64,000 nucleotides of DNA from Moritella sp. (GCF_013215705.1 NZ_JABSQR010000001.1:16677-80676); one strand, 5' to 3'; positions 28,291 to 36,665 are shown, counted from the stretch's first letter. Program-made: numbers and translations. The notes: generated by a model not told the origin, from the sequence alone.

Positions 28291-29553
28291 ATGACACCGA
28301 ATAATACATCCTCAATCATAATGAATGAGGCAAGCATAGATAATACAACTACAGCCGGAAAAATGAATAAAACGTTAATACTGACACTGGCTGCAGTATT
28401 TGCTTTAACCCCATTTACGATTGATAGTTACCTACCTGCGATGCCAACAATGGCCAAAGCAATGGGGGTTGATATCACCTTGATGTCAGTAACCGTGAGT
28501 TTATATATTTTTGGTCTTGCGATAGGACAGCTCATCGGCGGGCCTTTGTCCGATAAAAAAGGCCGTGGTTATGCCATGATTGCAGGTTTAGTTGTGTTTG
28601 CAATTGCGAGTATATTGCTGACGACAGCAACAGAAATAGAAGTGTTATGGTTATGGCGCGTGGTGCAAGCTATCGGTGGCGGTATGGCCGTTGTTGGAGT
28701 GCCAGCAACTATTCGTGATACCACGAGTGGTAAAGAAGCGGCTAAGCTGTTCTCATTGATTGCGCTTATTATGATGATAGCGCCCTCAATTGCGCCGACT
28801 CTGGGAACGATTATCATGTCGGTAGCTGATTGGCGTTGGATCTTTTATACATTGGCAATAATGGCTGCATTGGTGGCGATTTTGGTGATGCGCTATATAC
28901 CGAAACCAGTTAAGAAGACGATAGCTGAAGATAAGTTGGATGAGATTAAACCAAAGCTTGGTTTATTGTCGGTGTTCAGTGAGAAACGCGCTTTAGGTTT
29001 CATGGTTGCACAAGCATTTGCTTACTCGGTAATGATGATCTTTTTAACCAATGCATCGATGATGTATATGGAAGTATTTGAGCAAACGGCGCAACAGTTT
29101 TCAATGTTATTTTTTGCAAATATTTGCGGTTTGGTTGTTGTTAATCGTACTAACACATTTTTATTAGCGAAATTTGAGCCAGAGACATTGTTACAAGCTT
29201 TCTTAAGCTTGCAAGTACTTGGAGGCATAATATTAGTGACAGCATCGGTGATGGTTCCTGACGCTTTGTACGTGACTGTTGCAGGGTTTGTTATTGCGAT
29301 CTCAGCCAATGGCGCGGTTATCGCAAATGCCAGTGCTTGTTTTATGAAACGATTTGGCCGAAATGCCGGTTCTGCTTCTGCGGCATTAGGGGCAACTCAA
29401 TACACAGTCGGTGGCACTGTGAGTGCGTTATCAGCATTTGTCAGTATGGGAGCTGTGCAACCTGTGGTTATCATCATGCTCATTTCATCTGTCATAGCAC
29501 TGTTGGGAGCAACGATTGCAGCTCGCTATTCACGTAATAATACAGCAGGTTAA
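28291..29553 (+). CDS. MFS drug exporter, Bcr/CflA type
   Basis: A 420-aa inner-membrane antiporter with about 12 transmembrane helices. The N-terminus LTPFTIDSYLPAMPTMAKAM is the Bcr/CflA hallmark, motif A is GGPLSDKKGRG, and the antiporter motif C-like region follows in helix 5. Members export chloramphenicol, bicyclomycin, sulfonamides or cysteine pathway compounds; the substrate here is unknown. The ATG at 28291 has GGAGG 8 nt upstream, unlike an upstream in-frame start at 28207 that would overlap both operators. Regulated by the adjacent MarR gene (inference). Confidence 0.88.
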   Translation: MTPNNTSSIIMNEASIDNTTTAGKMNKTLILTLAAVFALTPFTIDSYLPAMPTMAKAMGVDITLMSVTVSLYIFGLAIGQLIGGPLSDKKGRGYAMIAGLVVFAIASILLTTATEIEVLWLWRVVQAIGGGMAVVGVPATIRDTTSGKEAAKLFSLIALIMMIAPSIAPTLGTIIMSVADWRWIFYTLAIMAALVAILVMRYIPKPVKKTIAEDKLDEIKPKLGLLSVFSEKRALGFMVAQAFAYSVMMIFLTNASMMYMEVFEQTAQQFSMLFFANICGLVVVNRTNTFLLAKFEPETLLQAFLSLQVLGGIILVTASVMVPDALYVTVAGFVIAISANGAVIANASACFMKRFGRNAGSASAALGATQYTVGGTVSALSAFVSMGAVQPVVIIMLISSVIALLGATIAARYSRNNTAG

Positions 29554-29570
29554 AACATCAATGTGATTTA

Positions 29571-29596
29571 TAGGCTGATGAAGGATTATCAGCCTA
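29571..29596. terminator. Hairpin between MFS and CBS genes
   Basis: TAGGCTGAT (29571-29579) and ATCAGCCTA (29588-29596) form a perfect 9-bp stem between convergent genes. No T tract. Confidence 0.5.
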
Positions 29597-29620
29597 CGAT
29601 TAAATATCAACTTACAGGTG

Positions 29621-30040
29621 TTATTTATTCAGTAAGTGCGCGCATAATCTAACAAAATCAGACGAAGTAACGATACCAATCACCTTATTTTCATCATCAA
29701 TAACGGGTAGGCAACCGAGTTTATTATCAATGAAGTATTCAACAACAATTTTCAATGGCTCATCTTCTGTTAGCTTTTGAAAATCGGTCGTCATCAAATC
29801 TTCGATTAACTGACCGCGTTCTTTTCTTGCTAGTGCATCAGTACCATATTTGTTGATCATTGTCATGACTGCACTGATCATTTTTTTATGCGTCAGAACC
29901 CCAATCAAGGTACCATCATTTTCGGAGATAACAGGTAAGTGACGTACCCCACGCGTTTGCATTAATTCATGTGCGTCTTTTAAAGTGGCTTTATGGCTTA
30001 TACAAATAACATTGTCTGCCATTATATCTCTTACTTTCAT
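29621..30040 (-). CDS. CBS-domain pair protein
   Basis: 139 aa made of two CBS domains: MKVRDIMADNVICISHKATLKDAHELM... GTLIGVLTHKKM and LIEDLMTTDFQKLTEDEPL... KVIGIVTSSDFVRL. Such tandem CBS modules bind adenine nucleotides and sense energy charge. There is no attached effector domain, so its partner is unknown. The start is ATG 30040. The leader on the plus side is AT-rich and contains no other gene. Confidence 0.85.
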   Translation of the reverse strand: MKVRDIMADNVICISHKATLKDAHELMQTRGVRHLPVISENDGTLIGVLTHKKMISAVMTMINKYGTDALARKERGQLIEDLMTTDFQKLTEDEPLKIVVEYFIDNKLGCLPVIDDENKVIGIVTSSDFVRLCAHLLNK

Positions 30041-30246
30041 ACACTAACTCCGAGTTATATAATATTGATTTTTCAGTATACCTCATTATATATAGAATGC
30101 GATATTGAGGTTCAACAAAATAATACAGCTGGATATTTAATTGTTTATTTATTTTTGTATCGTGATGTAACCAGCTGTATTTTAGTGTTATTGTTTATAA
30201 TTGTGTGATAATTTAGCTACTTATATATTATGGATGGAGTTTAGTT

Positions 30247-30681
30247 ATGAAGGGATCGGTCCTTGAATTCAATATTGGAAGTAAAAAAGGGATTATTTCT
30301 GATGAGGATGGATGTCATTATACATTTAATATGAATCAGTGGATGCATAAGAGCATTCCTCGGGTTGGTAGTAACATTAATTTCACTATACAGTCAGGAA
30401 CGCTTGCCTCCGCCACTATGGTGACTGTGGGTAAATCCAAGAAAACCGGGGCGGTATTGTTGTCTTTTTTCTTTGGTGCAGTCGGCGCTCATAAATTCTA
30501 TTTAGGCTATCACAAACAGGGCCTATGCATGTTGGTATTGTTTGTATTCGGTTATGTTTTTCTCGGCTTGCCCTCGATGGTTATTGCCATTATTGCCTTG
30601 GTGGAATTTGTGATTTATTTGTGTAAATCAGAAGTCGAATTTGAGCAAGATTATGTATTAGAAAACCGTCCTTGGTTCTAG
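30247..30681 (+). CDS. TM2-domain protein with N-terminal OB/cold-shock-like segment
   Basis: 144 aa. Residues 1-60 (KGSVLEFNIGSKKGIISDED..YTFNMNQW) look like a small beta-barrel of the cold-shock/OB type. Residues 68-130 are a TM2 domain with the signature GAVGAHKFYLGYHKQGL and two membrane helices. The protein is thus a membrane-tethered beta-barrel. Its function is unknown; this two-part architecture occurs in many bacteria (from memory). The ATG at 30247 follows GGATGGAG. Confidence 0.8.
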   Translation: MKGSVLEFNIGSKKGIISDEDGCHYTFNMNQWMHKSIPRVGSNINFTIQSGTLASATMVTVGKSKKTGAVLLSFFFGAVGAHKFYLGYHKQGLCMLVLFVFGYVFLGLPSMVIAIIALVEFVIYLCKSEVEFEQDYVLENRPWF

Positions 30682-30694
30682 TGTTTTAACTTGT

Positions 30695-31561
30695 TCAAGC
30701 CATTACTTTCTCAATTGTTTTACCCGAAAAAGTCCCTAACACAACATTCTTACGTTTATCTGAGCGCTGCTTACGCATGTGAGATGCAATAAAGTCAGCG
30801 ACTTCATGTGTTTCGAGTGGTTCTTTTTGTACTACGATTATCGGTAATGGGGCTGTGACTGTTTTTAACCCTGTCACCTTCACAATATTTGCAGCGGGTT
30901 GAACCTTAACTGGCCTGCGCACACGTAATTCATGCTCTGCTGTCGTCGCTATTTGTTGATGCAGCTGTGTTAGTGCCAGCTGATTATCAGGCGTAGCTCT
31001 CTCTTGTTCTGCGGTAATTTCCCCTAATAATTTTATCTTGTCAGGTTGGTGTAATGAATCTTTACGCTGCCAACTGAAACGTACCGATTTAACATATTCA
31101 TTTTCCAAGCAATGGATCTTGCGATACAAGTGAACTGTCATTATACCGGGGCAATTATCATGGATCGCACTGAAACGTGCCTGGCGTGACTCATTTTCGT
31201 TGACTACCGCATGTTCGATTACGCCTTTGATGGTATTAATTTGCCCAATGGTAGTGATGATCTTAGCGCTATTCTGGTGCTCTGGGTGTAAGTGAATAAT
31301 ACCCACGTAGCGTCGGGCTGATTTTTGTGAGAAGGGGTGTTTAATATGAATGTCTTTAAAGGCTTCTGCAGCTAACTTCATCGCCAGCATGTCGGTGACT
31401 AACTCGGGCATGATTTGGTTTATGACTGCCTGTTCCTGGCCTTTTAGTACCGCGGGGATCCGACTGACCAATGCTTGCACTGGTTGTGTGGTCGCTAATA
31501 ATTTTTCTAATTGTTGCAATTTTGTCGTGAGTTGCTCAAATAAACTTTTAATGTCAGTCAT
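30695..31561 (-). CDS. tus: Tus-type DNA replication terminus site-binding protein
   Basis: 288 aa. It aligns with E. coli Tus (309 aa) over several blocks: TIGQINTIKGVIEHAVV with IQHINKLKTTFEHIV, ARF..IHDNCPGIMTVHLYR with [20 protein letters not shown], and RRPVKVQPAA with KRPVKVQPIA. Pocket residues that lock the flipped Ter cytosine in E. coli (F140, H144, G149) are F130, H134 and G139 here, and K89 is K80. It binds Ter DNA and blocks replication forks from one side (known of the family). The ATG at 31561 has AGGA 9 nt upstream; an upstream hydrophobic extension is rejected. Tus is mainly an enterobacterial protein, so it is noteworthy here. Confidence 0.85.
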   Translation of the reverse strand: MTDIKSLFEQLTTKLQQLEKLLATTQPVQALVSRIPAVLKGQEQAVINQIMPELVTDMLAMKLAAEAFKDIHIKHPFSQKSARRYVGIIHLHPEHQNSAKIITTIGQINTIKGVIEHAVVNENESRQARFSAIHDNCPGIMTVHLYRKIHCLENEYVKSVRFSWQRKDSLHQPDKIKLLGEITAEQERATPDNQLALTQLHQQIATTAEHELRVRRPVKVQPAANIVKVTGLKTVTAPLPIIVVQKEPLETHEVADFIASHMRKQRSDKRKNVVLGTFSGKTIEKVMA

Positions 31562-31588
31562 TTTTAATCCTAGTAGCAATGAAAACGT

Positions 31589-31604
31589 GGTATTGATAAC
31601 TAGC
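31589..31604 (-). promoter_or_regulatory. Possible divergent Ter element before tus
   Basis: GGTATTGATAACTAGC shares GTAT and TAACTA with E. coli Ter but lacks the GTTG core. It is noted because TerB overlaps the E. coli tus promoter at a similar distance. The remaining 31562-31998 intergenic region shows only AT-rich sequence. Confidence 0.15.
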
Positions 31605-31998
31605 ATAGTAACGAGTAGACCATCATGCAATAGGGACTGCAGTTGGGTGATCGTTATGTGATCATCGCTGATCATTCGTTGATCGATATAGTGGTTTAAA
31701 TGGTATTTCTATTTTTCCCCTGTAGCGACTTGTATCCCAAGATAGAAAAACCTCTAATAAAGATGCTGATCATAACCGAAACGTTAAATACTAATTAACA
31801 GAGTAATTACATGATATTATCGTTGGCTGTGTGATTTAAAGTTAGATCTTTAAGAGTTTAAACAAAACTATAAAAATTCAATGCAAGATATTGAATGGTC
31901 TCGAATAGCATATGAAAGTTAATGTAATAATGATCTCAACGAAGTATAGATATATCTGGTGATGAATAGGCCAAATCAATAGCTTAGGATAAAAGGTA

Positions 31999-33600
31999 AT
32001 GTATTTAAGAAAAATATTTCCATTTTTGGTTTTAGCTCCTTTATTGCTGAGTCAGCCGTCTAGTGCAGAGGAGATGAGTTTAAGAATTATTAATGGAGTA
32101 AAAAGTGATAGTGAAAGCTGGCCATTTATGGTGGCTTTAGTGTCTAAAAATCGAGATGTATATAATGGCCAATTTTGCGGAGCAAGCTTTTTAGGTGGGC
32201 GTTATATATTAACAGCCGCGCATTGTGTAGCTACGAAAGAGGCACAAGATTTAGACGCAGTTATCGGTATTTCAGCTCTTACTCAGGATGATGTTGCAGA
32301 ACACAGGTATAGCATTAAAGAGATTTATATTCACGAAAACTATCTGAATGCATCAAGTGGTAATGACATTGCTATTTTAGAACTTGATAAAGAGGTTGAT
32401 TATACTGCCGTTAATTTGGCTGATAAGTCTTTACGTCCCAACCTTTCTCCAGGTGTTCTTTTAACTGTTATGGGGTGGGGAGATCAAGATCCTGATCGAG
32501 AAACAGAGCTATTTAAAAGTGAGTTATATCAAGTCAATGTTCCTTTAGTAGAGCAAAATTTATGTCTTAATCACGTGGACTTAAATGATAATACATTTTG
32601 TGCTGGATACGAAGATGGCGTTTATGACGCTTGTCAGGGAGACAGTGGTGGACCGATAGTTTTTTATAATGGCAGTACTTATGAACAACTTGGTATAGTG
32701 AGTTGGGGGGATGGTTGTGCAGAAGCTGGACACTACGGTTTTTATGCTAATGTGAGCTACTTTGTAGACTGGATTTCGGAAAAAACTCAAGGATTTAGTT
32801 ACCGTCAATCAGAGTTTGTTGGGGCTAAAAGTGTAGGAACTTATTCACATTCCTTTTATATCCGAAATAATACAAAGCAAGTGATTAGAACATCTGGGGC
32901 TACAATACAAGGCTCAGATGCTTCAATAATAGTTAATAATTGTGCTGAGATCGCAGTTAATGGCAGTTGTGAAATCATGATTAACTACACTGTTGGGGAA
33001 TTAGATTTTGGTAAAGTATTGGTCAAAGTGTTTACTGATCATGCACAAACTTCTTACTTTGATATAGCTGTGTCATATATTGGTATTCAAAGTGCTGCTA
33101 TAAGCGTTAGCGATATGATTTCTATTGCAAACAGTAACGTATACTCTTCAGAAAATTCATGGGTAAAGAATGACAGTTCAATTCAAACTCCAGTTCTAGG
33201 TAATAATGAATTCTCGCAATTAACGATTACAGATTTACCTGCTGGGCGTTTATCTTTTGATGCGTATATAAATACGAAACTTGGTCATAGTACCTTCCGT
33301 ATATACGTTAATGGACATTTATATGATCGATGGAGTGCCCATAAAGTGGGGCGGCTGACTATTAATCTACTTAGAGAGAATAATACAGTTGTATTTGAGT
33401 ACAAGAAATATTTGGCTCGTTTAGTAGGGGATGATCGCGTTACCATCAGCAATTTTGCTTATTCTACAGGTGGCCAGTCTGTTATACCAGGTGGCAATTC
33501 TATAGAGAGAAGTTCTGGTGGTAGTGGCGGTGCGATCAACTGGTTAACCGTACTTTATTTAGGTATGTTGGCGTTAGTAAGAAGACGGTTTTCTAGCTAA
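31999..33600 (+). CDS. Secreted trypsin-like serine protease with GlyGly-CTERM tail
   Basis: A 533-aa exported S1A protease. Signal peptide 1-23; zymogen cleavage site LR-IING (29/30); catalytic triad H75 (TAAHC), D123 (NDIAIL), S216 (GDSGGP); D210 at the base of the S1 pocket predicts cleavage after Lys/Arg. A beta-rich region (270-490) follows, then GGSGGAINWLTVLYLGMLAL and RRR, a GlyGly-CTERM sorting signal processed by rhombosortase after type II secretion. Architecture as in Vibrio Ves proteases. The start is ATG 31999. The gene is noticeably more AT-rich than the housekeeping genes. Rhombosortase is not in this window. Confidence 0.92.
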   Translation: MYLRKIFPFLVLAPLLLSQPSSAEEMSLRIINGVKSDSESWPFMVALVSKNRDVYNGQFCGASFLGGRYILTAAHCVATKEAQDLDAVIGISALTQDDVAEHRYSIKEIYIHENYLNASSGNDIAILELDKEVDYTAVNLADKSLRPNLSPGVLLTVMGWGDQDPDRETELFKSELYQVNVPLVEQNLCLNHVDLNDNTFCAGYEDGVYDACQGDSGGPIVFYNGSTYEQLGIVSWGDGCAEAGHYGFYANVSYFVDWISEKTQGFSYRQSEFVGAKSVGTYSHSFYIRNNTKQVIRTSGATIQGSDASIIVNNCAEIAVNGSCEIMINYTVGELDFGKVLVKVFTDHAQTSYFDIAVSYIGIQSAAISVSDMISIANSNVYSSENSWVKNDSSIQTPVLGNNEFSQLTITDLPAGRLSFDAYINTKLGHSTFRIYVNGHLYDRWSAHKVGRLTINLLRENNTVVFEYKKYLARLVGDDRVTISNFAYSTGGQSVIPGGNSIERSSGGSGGAINWLTVLYLGMLALVRRRFSS

Positions 33601-33693
33601 CTAGATTCTAGTCTTTATTACAACTGCAAAGGCGCCTCAAGTCATTCAAAGTCCTGTTCCGAAAGGATTGACGATGTAGAGTGTCGTGGTTAA
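33601..33693. other. Gap after the protease gene
   Basis: Start of a roughly 300-bp stretch (33601-33916) without a convincing gene. It holds the dispersed repeat described next; a 76-codon ORF at 33686 overlaps that repeat and is not called. Confidence 0.4.
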
Positions 33694-33803
33694 GTTAAGC
33701 CGAACTTGCCCATTTACTCATGTAAAAATGGGAACCGCTTATCATACAAAATCATTTACAGGAGTGAATCGAAAATGGTGGTCAGTATTACCTAGCCACT
33801 ACA
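33694..33803 (+). repeat. Dispersed intergenic repeat, copy A
   Basis: About 110 bp. It is roughly 80% identical to 58321-58434 over its length, including an identical 24-bp block (33755-33778, starting TTTACAGGAGTGAATC). The first 23 bp (GTTAAGCCGAACTTGCC...) also occur at 62412-62434. No known IS was recognised. Confidence 0.75.
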
Positions 33804-33916
33804 GGATTAATTCGCAGGATATTTTTCCTCTTCACGTAAAGTTAGGACATCATAACCTGAACTTGTTATTAATACCGTGTGCTCAGACTGAGCTGACAGT
33901 TTCTTATCTCGAGTAA

Positions 33917-34018
33917 CTACTGTCCCTTACTGGCAGGGCGAGCCTTTAAATCATTAACCATATTACGCATTAGTTCTATTTCAGTCGTTGTTTTAATACT
34001 CACGCTATTGTTCATCAT
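33917..34018 (-). CDS. Small ORF overlapping the ParD-like gene
   Basis: 33 codons beginning with two ATGs, MMNNSVSIKTTTEIELMRNM, ending in KARPASKGQ. It overlaps the last 14 bp of the upstream ParD-like gene in another frame, as in translationally coupled pairs. Amphipathic and plausible as a peptide, but with no homologue recognised; it might be a truncated partner gene. Confidence 0.3.
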   Translation of the reverse strand: MMNNSVSIKTTTEIELMRNMVNDLKARPASKGQ

Positions 34019-34244
34019 TTGATCCTTCGGCTACTGTTAGATTTGAAATAGATACTTTTGATGATTTAATAAGATCAGCGATGATTTGGTTGAATGAAAG
34101 TTGAGGGTGAAGCTCTGCTAGCATGCCAATTTTCATCCAAAATTCGGCTTGTGAATTAATAGAACGTATACGTGCTTTATGATACGGTTGCGTATCATAA
34201 TAGGTTGATGTACATTTATAGTATGTTCTAATGTTAAAGGTCAT
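34005..34244 (-). CDS. ParD-like antitoxin-family protein (orphan)
   Basis: 79 aa. The segment HKARIRSINSQAEFWMKIGM, followed by LAELHPQLSFNQIIADLIKS, matches the ParD-like antitoxin family (RSI..QAEFW signature). The N-terminal 22 residues do not resemble the family and include a perfect 10-bp inverted repeat in DNA, so the real protein may be truncated at its start. The only upstream start (ATG 34244) is 7 bp from the divergent TetR start. No recognisable toxin gene lies downstream, only a 33-codon ORF. Confidence 0.6.
   Translation of the reverse strand: MTFNIRTYYKCTSTYYDTQPYHKARIRSINSQAEFWMKIGMLAELHPQLSFNQIIADLIKSSKVSISNLTVAEGSNDEQ
34164..34200. promoter_or_regulatory. Two palindromes before tetR, candidate operators
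   Basis: ACGTATACGT at 34164-34173 is a perfect palindrome, and TTATGATACG (34177-34186) with CGTATCATAA (34191-34200) forms perfect 10-bp arms around GTTG. They lie 52-88 bp before the TetR start and within the 5' part of the ParD-like ORF. Confidence 0.5.
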
Positions 34245-34251
34245 GATGTAG

Positions 34252-34899
34252 ATGCCAGAAATCCATAAAAAAACAACAGGTCGCCCTGTAGATCACCAGA
34301 AAACACAAAGGGTGTTTGACGCAATAGACGATATTTTGGCGAACGAAGGTATTTCTGGACTATCTATAGAAAGAATCGCAAAAAACGCGGGGATATCTAA
34401 GGCAACTTTATACCGTCGTTTTGGCGATATTCAAGGTGTATTGGGCGCATACGTTGAAACATTTACCCAAAATGCATTTGATCAGGCTCTGCAGAGTAAA
34501 AGTGTAAACTTAAAAAGTCCTTTGGATCTCGAACCCGTACTGATAAACATAGGGATAGCGCTCATGACATTAATTAGTCAGCCTAGAGTCGTTGCCTTTG
34601 ATAATGCGATGCTTGCGTCCGGGCCGCGATTTATAGAATTTAAAGAGGCATTATATCGAAATGGCCCACAGAAAGCGGTCTCTCAAATTGGCGAGTTACT
34701 TGAACAGGCAGGCATTAGTTCTCCCTTGTTCGATATAACGACTTTAGGAGATATTCTATTTCATATCTGGCGCAGTGGTTTTTATGATCGAGTCAGAATT
34801 ACAGGACAGATAGAGATGGATTGTCAGCAACTAGAGAATCATATCGCTTCTGGTACTCGATTTTTCTTATCTAACATTCTTGCAGAGGAATACAAATGA
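34252..34899 (+). CDS. TetR-family transcriptional regulator
   Basis: 215 aa. The N-terminal helix-turn-helix (INSLSIERIAKNAGISKATLY-like: GLSIERIAKNAGISKATLYRR) is typical TetR; the rest is an all-helical ligand/dimer domain with no family assignment. The ATG at 34252 has AAAGG about 12 nt upstream. Its stop codon overlaps the start of the next gene (ATGA), so it forms an operon with the NAD(P)-binding oxidoreductase it probably regulates. Perfect palindromes upstream may be its own operator. Confidence 0.87.
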   Translation: MPEIHKKTTGRPVDHQKTQRVFDAIDDILANEGISGLSIERIAKNAGISKATLYRRFGDIQGVLGAYVETFTQNAFDQALQSKSVNLKSPLDLEPVLINIGIALMTLISQPRVVAFDNAMLASGPRFIEFKEALYRNGPQKAVSQIGELLEQAGISSPLFDITTLGDILFHIWRSGFYDRVRITGQIEMDCQQLENHIASGTRFFLSNILAEEYK

Positions 34900-35783
34900 A
34901 GACAACAAATCTTCGGGTCTTAGTCGCTGGCGCCACGGGCTACCTTGGTAGCCATTTGGTTAATGAGTTGCTTAAAAGGGACTCTGATTTTAAAGCATTG
35001 GGCAGAAATAAAAGTAAACTGACAGACATGGGGTTGCTTAGTGACCAAATTGAATTAGCGGAAGTTACCGATGCTGGAACTTTAGTTGGCTGCTGTGAAG
35101 GCATTGACGTGGTTATTTCCTGCGTGGGCATCACCCGTCAAAAGGATGGATTAGGTTATATAGATGTTGATTTTCAGGCCAATCTAAATTTGTTACAAGA
35201 AGCTGAAAGAGCAGGTGTTAAAAAATTCATCTACATTTCTGCGTTTAATGCTTCAAAGTATCAGAACGTGAGACTGCTTCAAGCAAAAGAGCGCTTTGCT
35301 GTAAAACTACTCGCATCGAAGAAACTAAAACCCTGTGTCGTGAGACCAAATGGTTTTTATTCCGATATTGAAGAATTTTATTCAATGGCAAAATCTGGTC
35401 GAGTTTATCTTTTTGGCAAAGGCGATGTGCGATTAAACCCAATCCATGGAGAAGATCTGGCTCGATTCTGTCTAGATGTGATAAAAAGAGAGGAGCGTGA
35501 GTTTGATGTGGGAGGTTCTGAAATCTTATCTGTTAACGAGATAGCAAAACTCGCCTTTGGCGCACAAGATAAAACGGTGCGGATTATATACTTACCTGAC
35601 TGGATGAGAAAAATATCGTTGCTCTTTGCCACTATGCTACCTGAGAAATTAGGAGGTCCTGCTGAATTTTTTCTTACTGCGATGGCGCAGGATATGATTG
35701 CTCCGACCTATGGAAACAGAAGCTTAGGTGGCTACTTTCAAGATATCTTTCAGGTTGAGAATAACGGTACTTTTAATAAATAG
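34896..35783 (+). CDS. NAD(P)-binding atypical SDR (NmrA/epimerase-like)
   Basis: 295 aa. The dinucleotide-binding loop is GATGYLGSHLV near the N-terminus; IDVDFQANLNLLQEAERAGVKKFIYIS is the usual NAD(P)-H-binding NmrA-like segment. The classic YxxxK active site is absent (residues ISAFNASKY instead), as in atypical SDRs, so it may reduce a quinone-like or unknown substrate or act as a sensor. It starts with ATG at 34896, four bases into the tetR stop. Confidence 0.8.
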   Translation: MKTTNLRVLVAGATGYLGSHLVNELLKRDSDFKALGRNKSKLTDMGLLSDQIELAEVTDAGTLVGCCEGIDVVISCVGITRQKDGLGYIDVDFQANLNLLQEAERAGVKKFIYISAFNASKYQNVRLLQAKERFAVKLLASKKLKPCVVRPNGFYSDIEEFYSMAKSGRVYLFGKGDVRLNPIHGEDLARFCLDVIKREEREFDVGGSEILSVNEIAKLAFGAQDKTVRIIYLPDWMRKISLLFATMLPEKLGGPAEFFLTAMAQDMIAPTYGNRSLGGYFQDIFQVENNGTFNK

Positions 35784-35872
35784 CAAAGCATAGTAGAGCG
35801 TGTGTCGTAAGTTTTTGTATAGTATTTATCTAAGAGTTAGAGTTTCATCAATTATTTTAAAGGAATAAAATT

Positions 35873-36076
35873 TTGCCATTTATCGCATTTGAATCAGGTC
35901 AATTATCACCAGAAGTTAAAGAACAATTAATTCTGAGATTAACTGAAGTTTCTGTCGAAGTGACAGGCATACCAAAAGAACTATTCTTAGTTTCAATTCG
36001 AGAGCAACCAGATGAAAATATTGCTGTTGGTGGTAAAACTGTAAAGCAAATCAAGCAAGAGCTAAGTAAAAAATAA
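35873..36076 (+). CDS. 4-oxalocrotonate tautomerase-family protein
   Basis: 67 aa. The family's catalytic proline must be residue 1 of the mature protein; here the frame reads (M)PFIAFESGQLSPEVKEQ with TTG at 35873 as the only start that puts proline second, and AAAGGA lies 9-14 nt upstream. Hence a TTG start is called. Members tautomerise enol acids. The function is unassigned. The gene stands 90 bp after the SDR and may belong to the same accessory cluster. Confidence 0.85.
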   Translation: MPFIAFESGQLSPEVKEQLILRLTEVSVEVTGIPKELFLVSIREQPDENIAVGGKTVKQIKQELSKK

Positions 36077-36131
36077 TAGCCAACCATTATCCGCCGCTTA
36101 AATGGCTTTTTACTGAGTGAGAGTGATAAAG

Positions 36132-36665
36132 ATGAAATCCAATTTTGAGCTTATGGCAGCATACAATCAGAGTATGAATCAAAGATTATTTGAATCAGCA
36201 TCAGTTTTGAGTTTGTCAGAATTAGAAAAAGATCGGGGCGCATTTTTTCGATCAATAATGGGGACGTTAAATCATATTCTTGTTGGTGATACAATTTGGC
36301 TTAAACGCTTTGCAGATCATAAAACTGGGTTTAATTCTCTTGAATATGTTCGTAATCTGCCCAGTCCGAACGCGCTAGATGAAACCCTGTATTCGACATT
36401 TGGGCCTTTGCAGGAAGCTCGAAGCAAAATGGATAACGCATTTTTGAATTTTACATCGGAGATAACAGAAAGTGATTTGTCAGGTATATTAGAGTACAAA
36501 AATACGAAAGGTCTTCATTTTGCTAAGAACTTTGGCCAAATATTACAACATGTAGTTAATCATCAAACTCATCACCGAGGGCAGGTTACTACGCTGCTGA
36601 CTCAAGTCGGTGTTGATGTAGGGGTAACTGATTTATTACTTTCGATCCCTGATGCAAAGGTATAA
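36132..36665 (+). CDS. DinB-family protein
   Basis: About 177 aa, an all-helical DinB/DfrX-like metalloprotein. The conserved metal histidines are visible: H in LNHILVGDTIW and the HxxxH of VNHQTHHRGQV. Related families include damage-inducible DinB of Bacillus (not the polymerase) and bacillithiol/mycothiol transferases; the substrate here is unknown. The ATG at 36132 is preferred to a GTG at 36117. Immediately after the stop is an attC-like dyad, raising the possibility that it is a cassette gene. Confidence 0.8.
   Translation: MKSNFELMAAYNQSMNQRLFESASVLSLSELEKDRGAFFRSIMGTLNHILVGDTIWLKRFADHKTGFNSLEYVRNLPSPNALDETLYSTFGPLQEARSKMDNAFLNFTSEITESDLSGILEYKNTKGLHFAKNFGQILQHVVNHQTHHRGQVTTLLTQVGVDVGVTDLLLSIPDAKV

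Noticed and set aside
31562..31675. 38-residue hydrophobic N-terminal extension of the Tus gene
   Set aside because: Tus is a soluble DNA-binding protein without such a segment, and the ATG at 31561 has a good ribosome site.
33686..33916. 76-codon ORF on the plus strand
   Set aside because: Overlaps the dispersed repeat; the equivalent frame in copy B is interrupted by stops and the base differences are not mainly synonymous.
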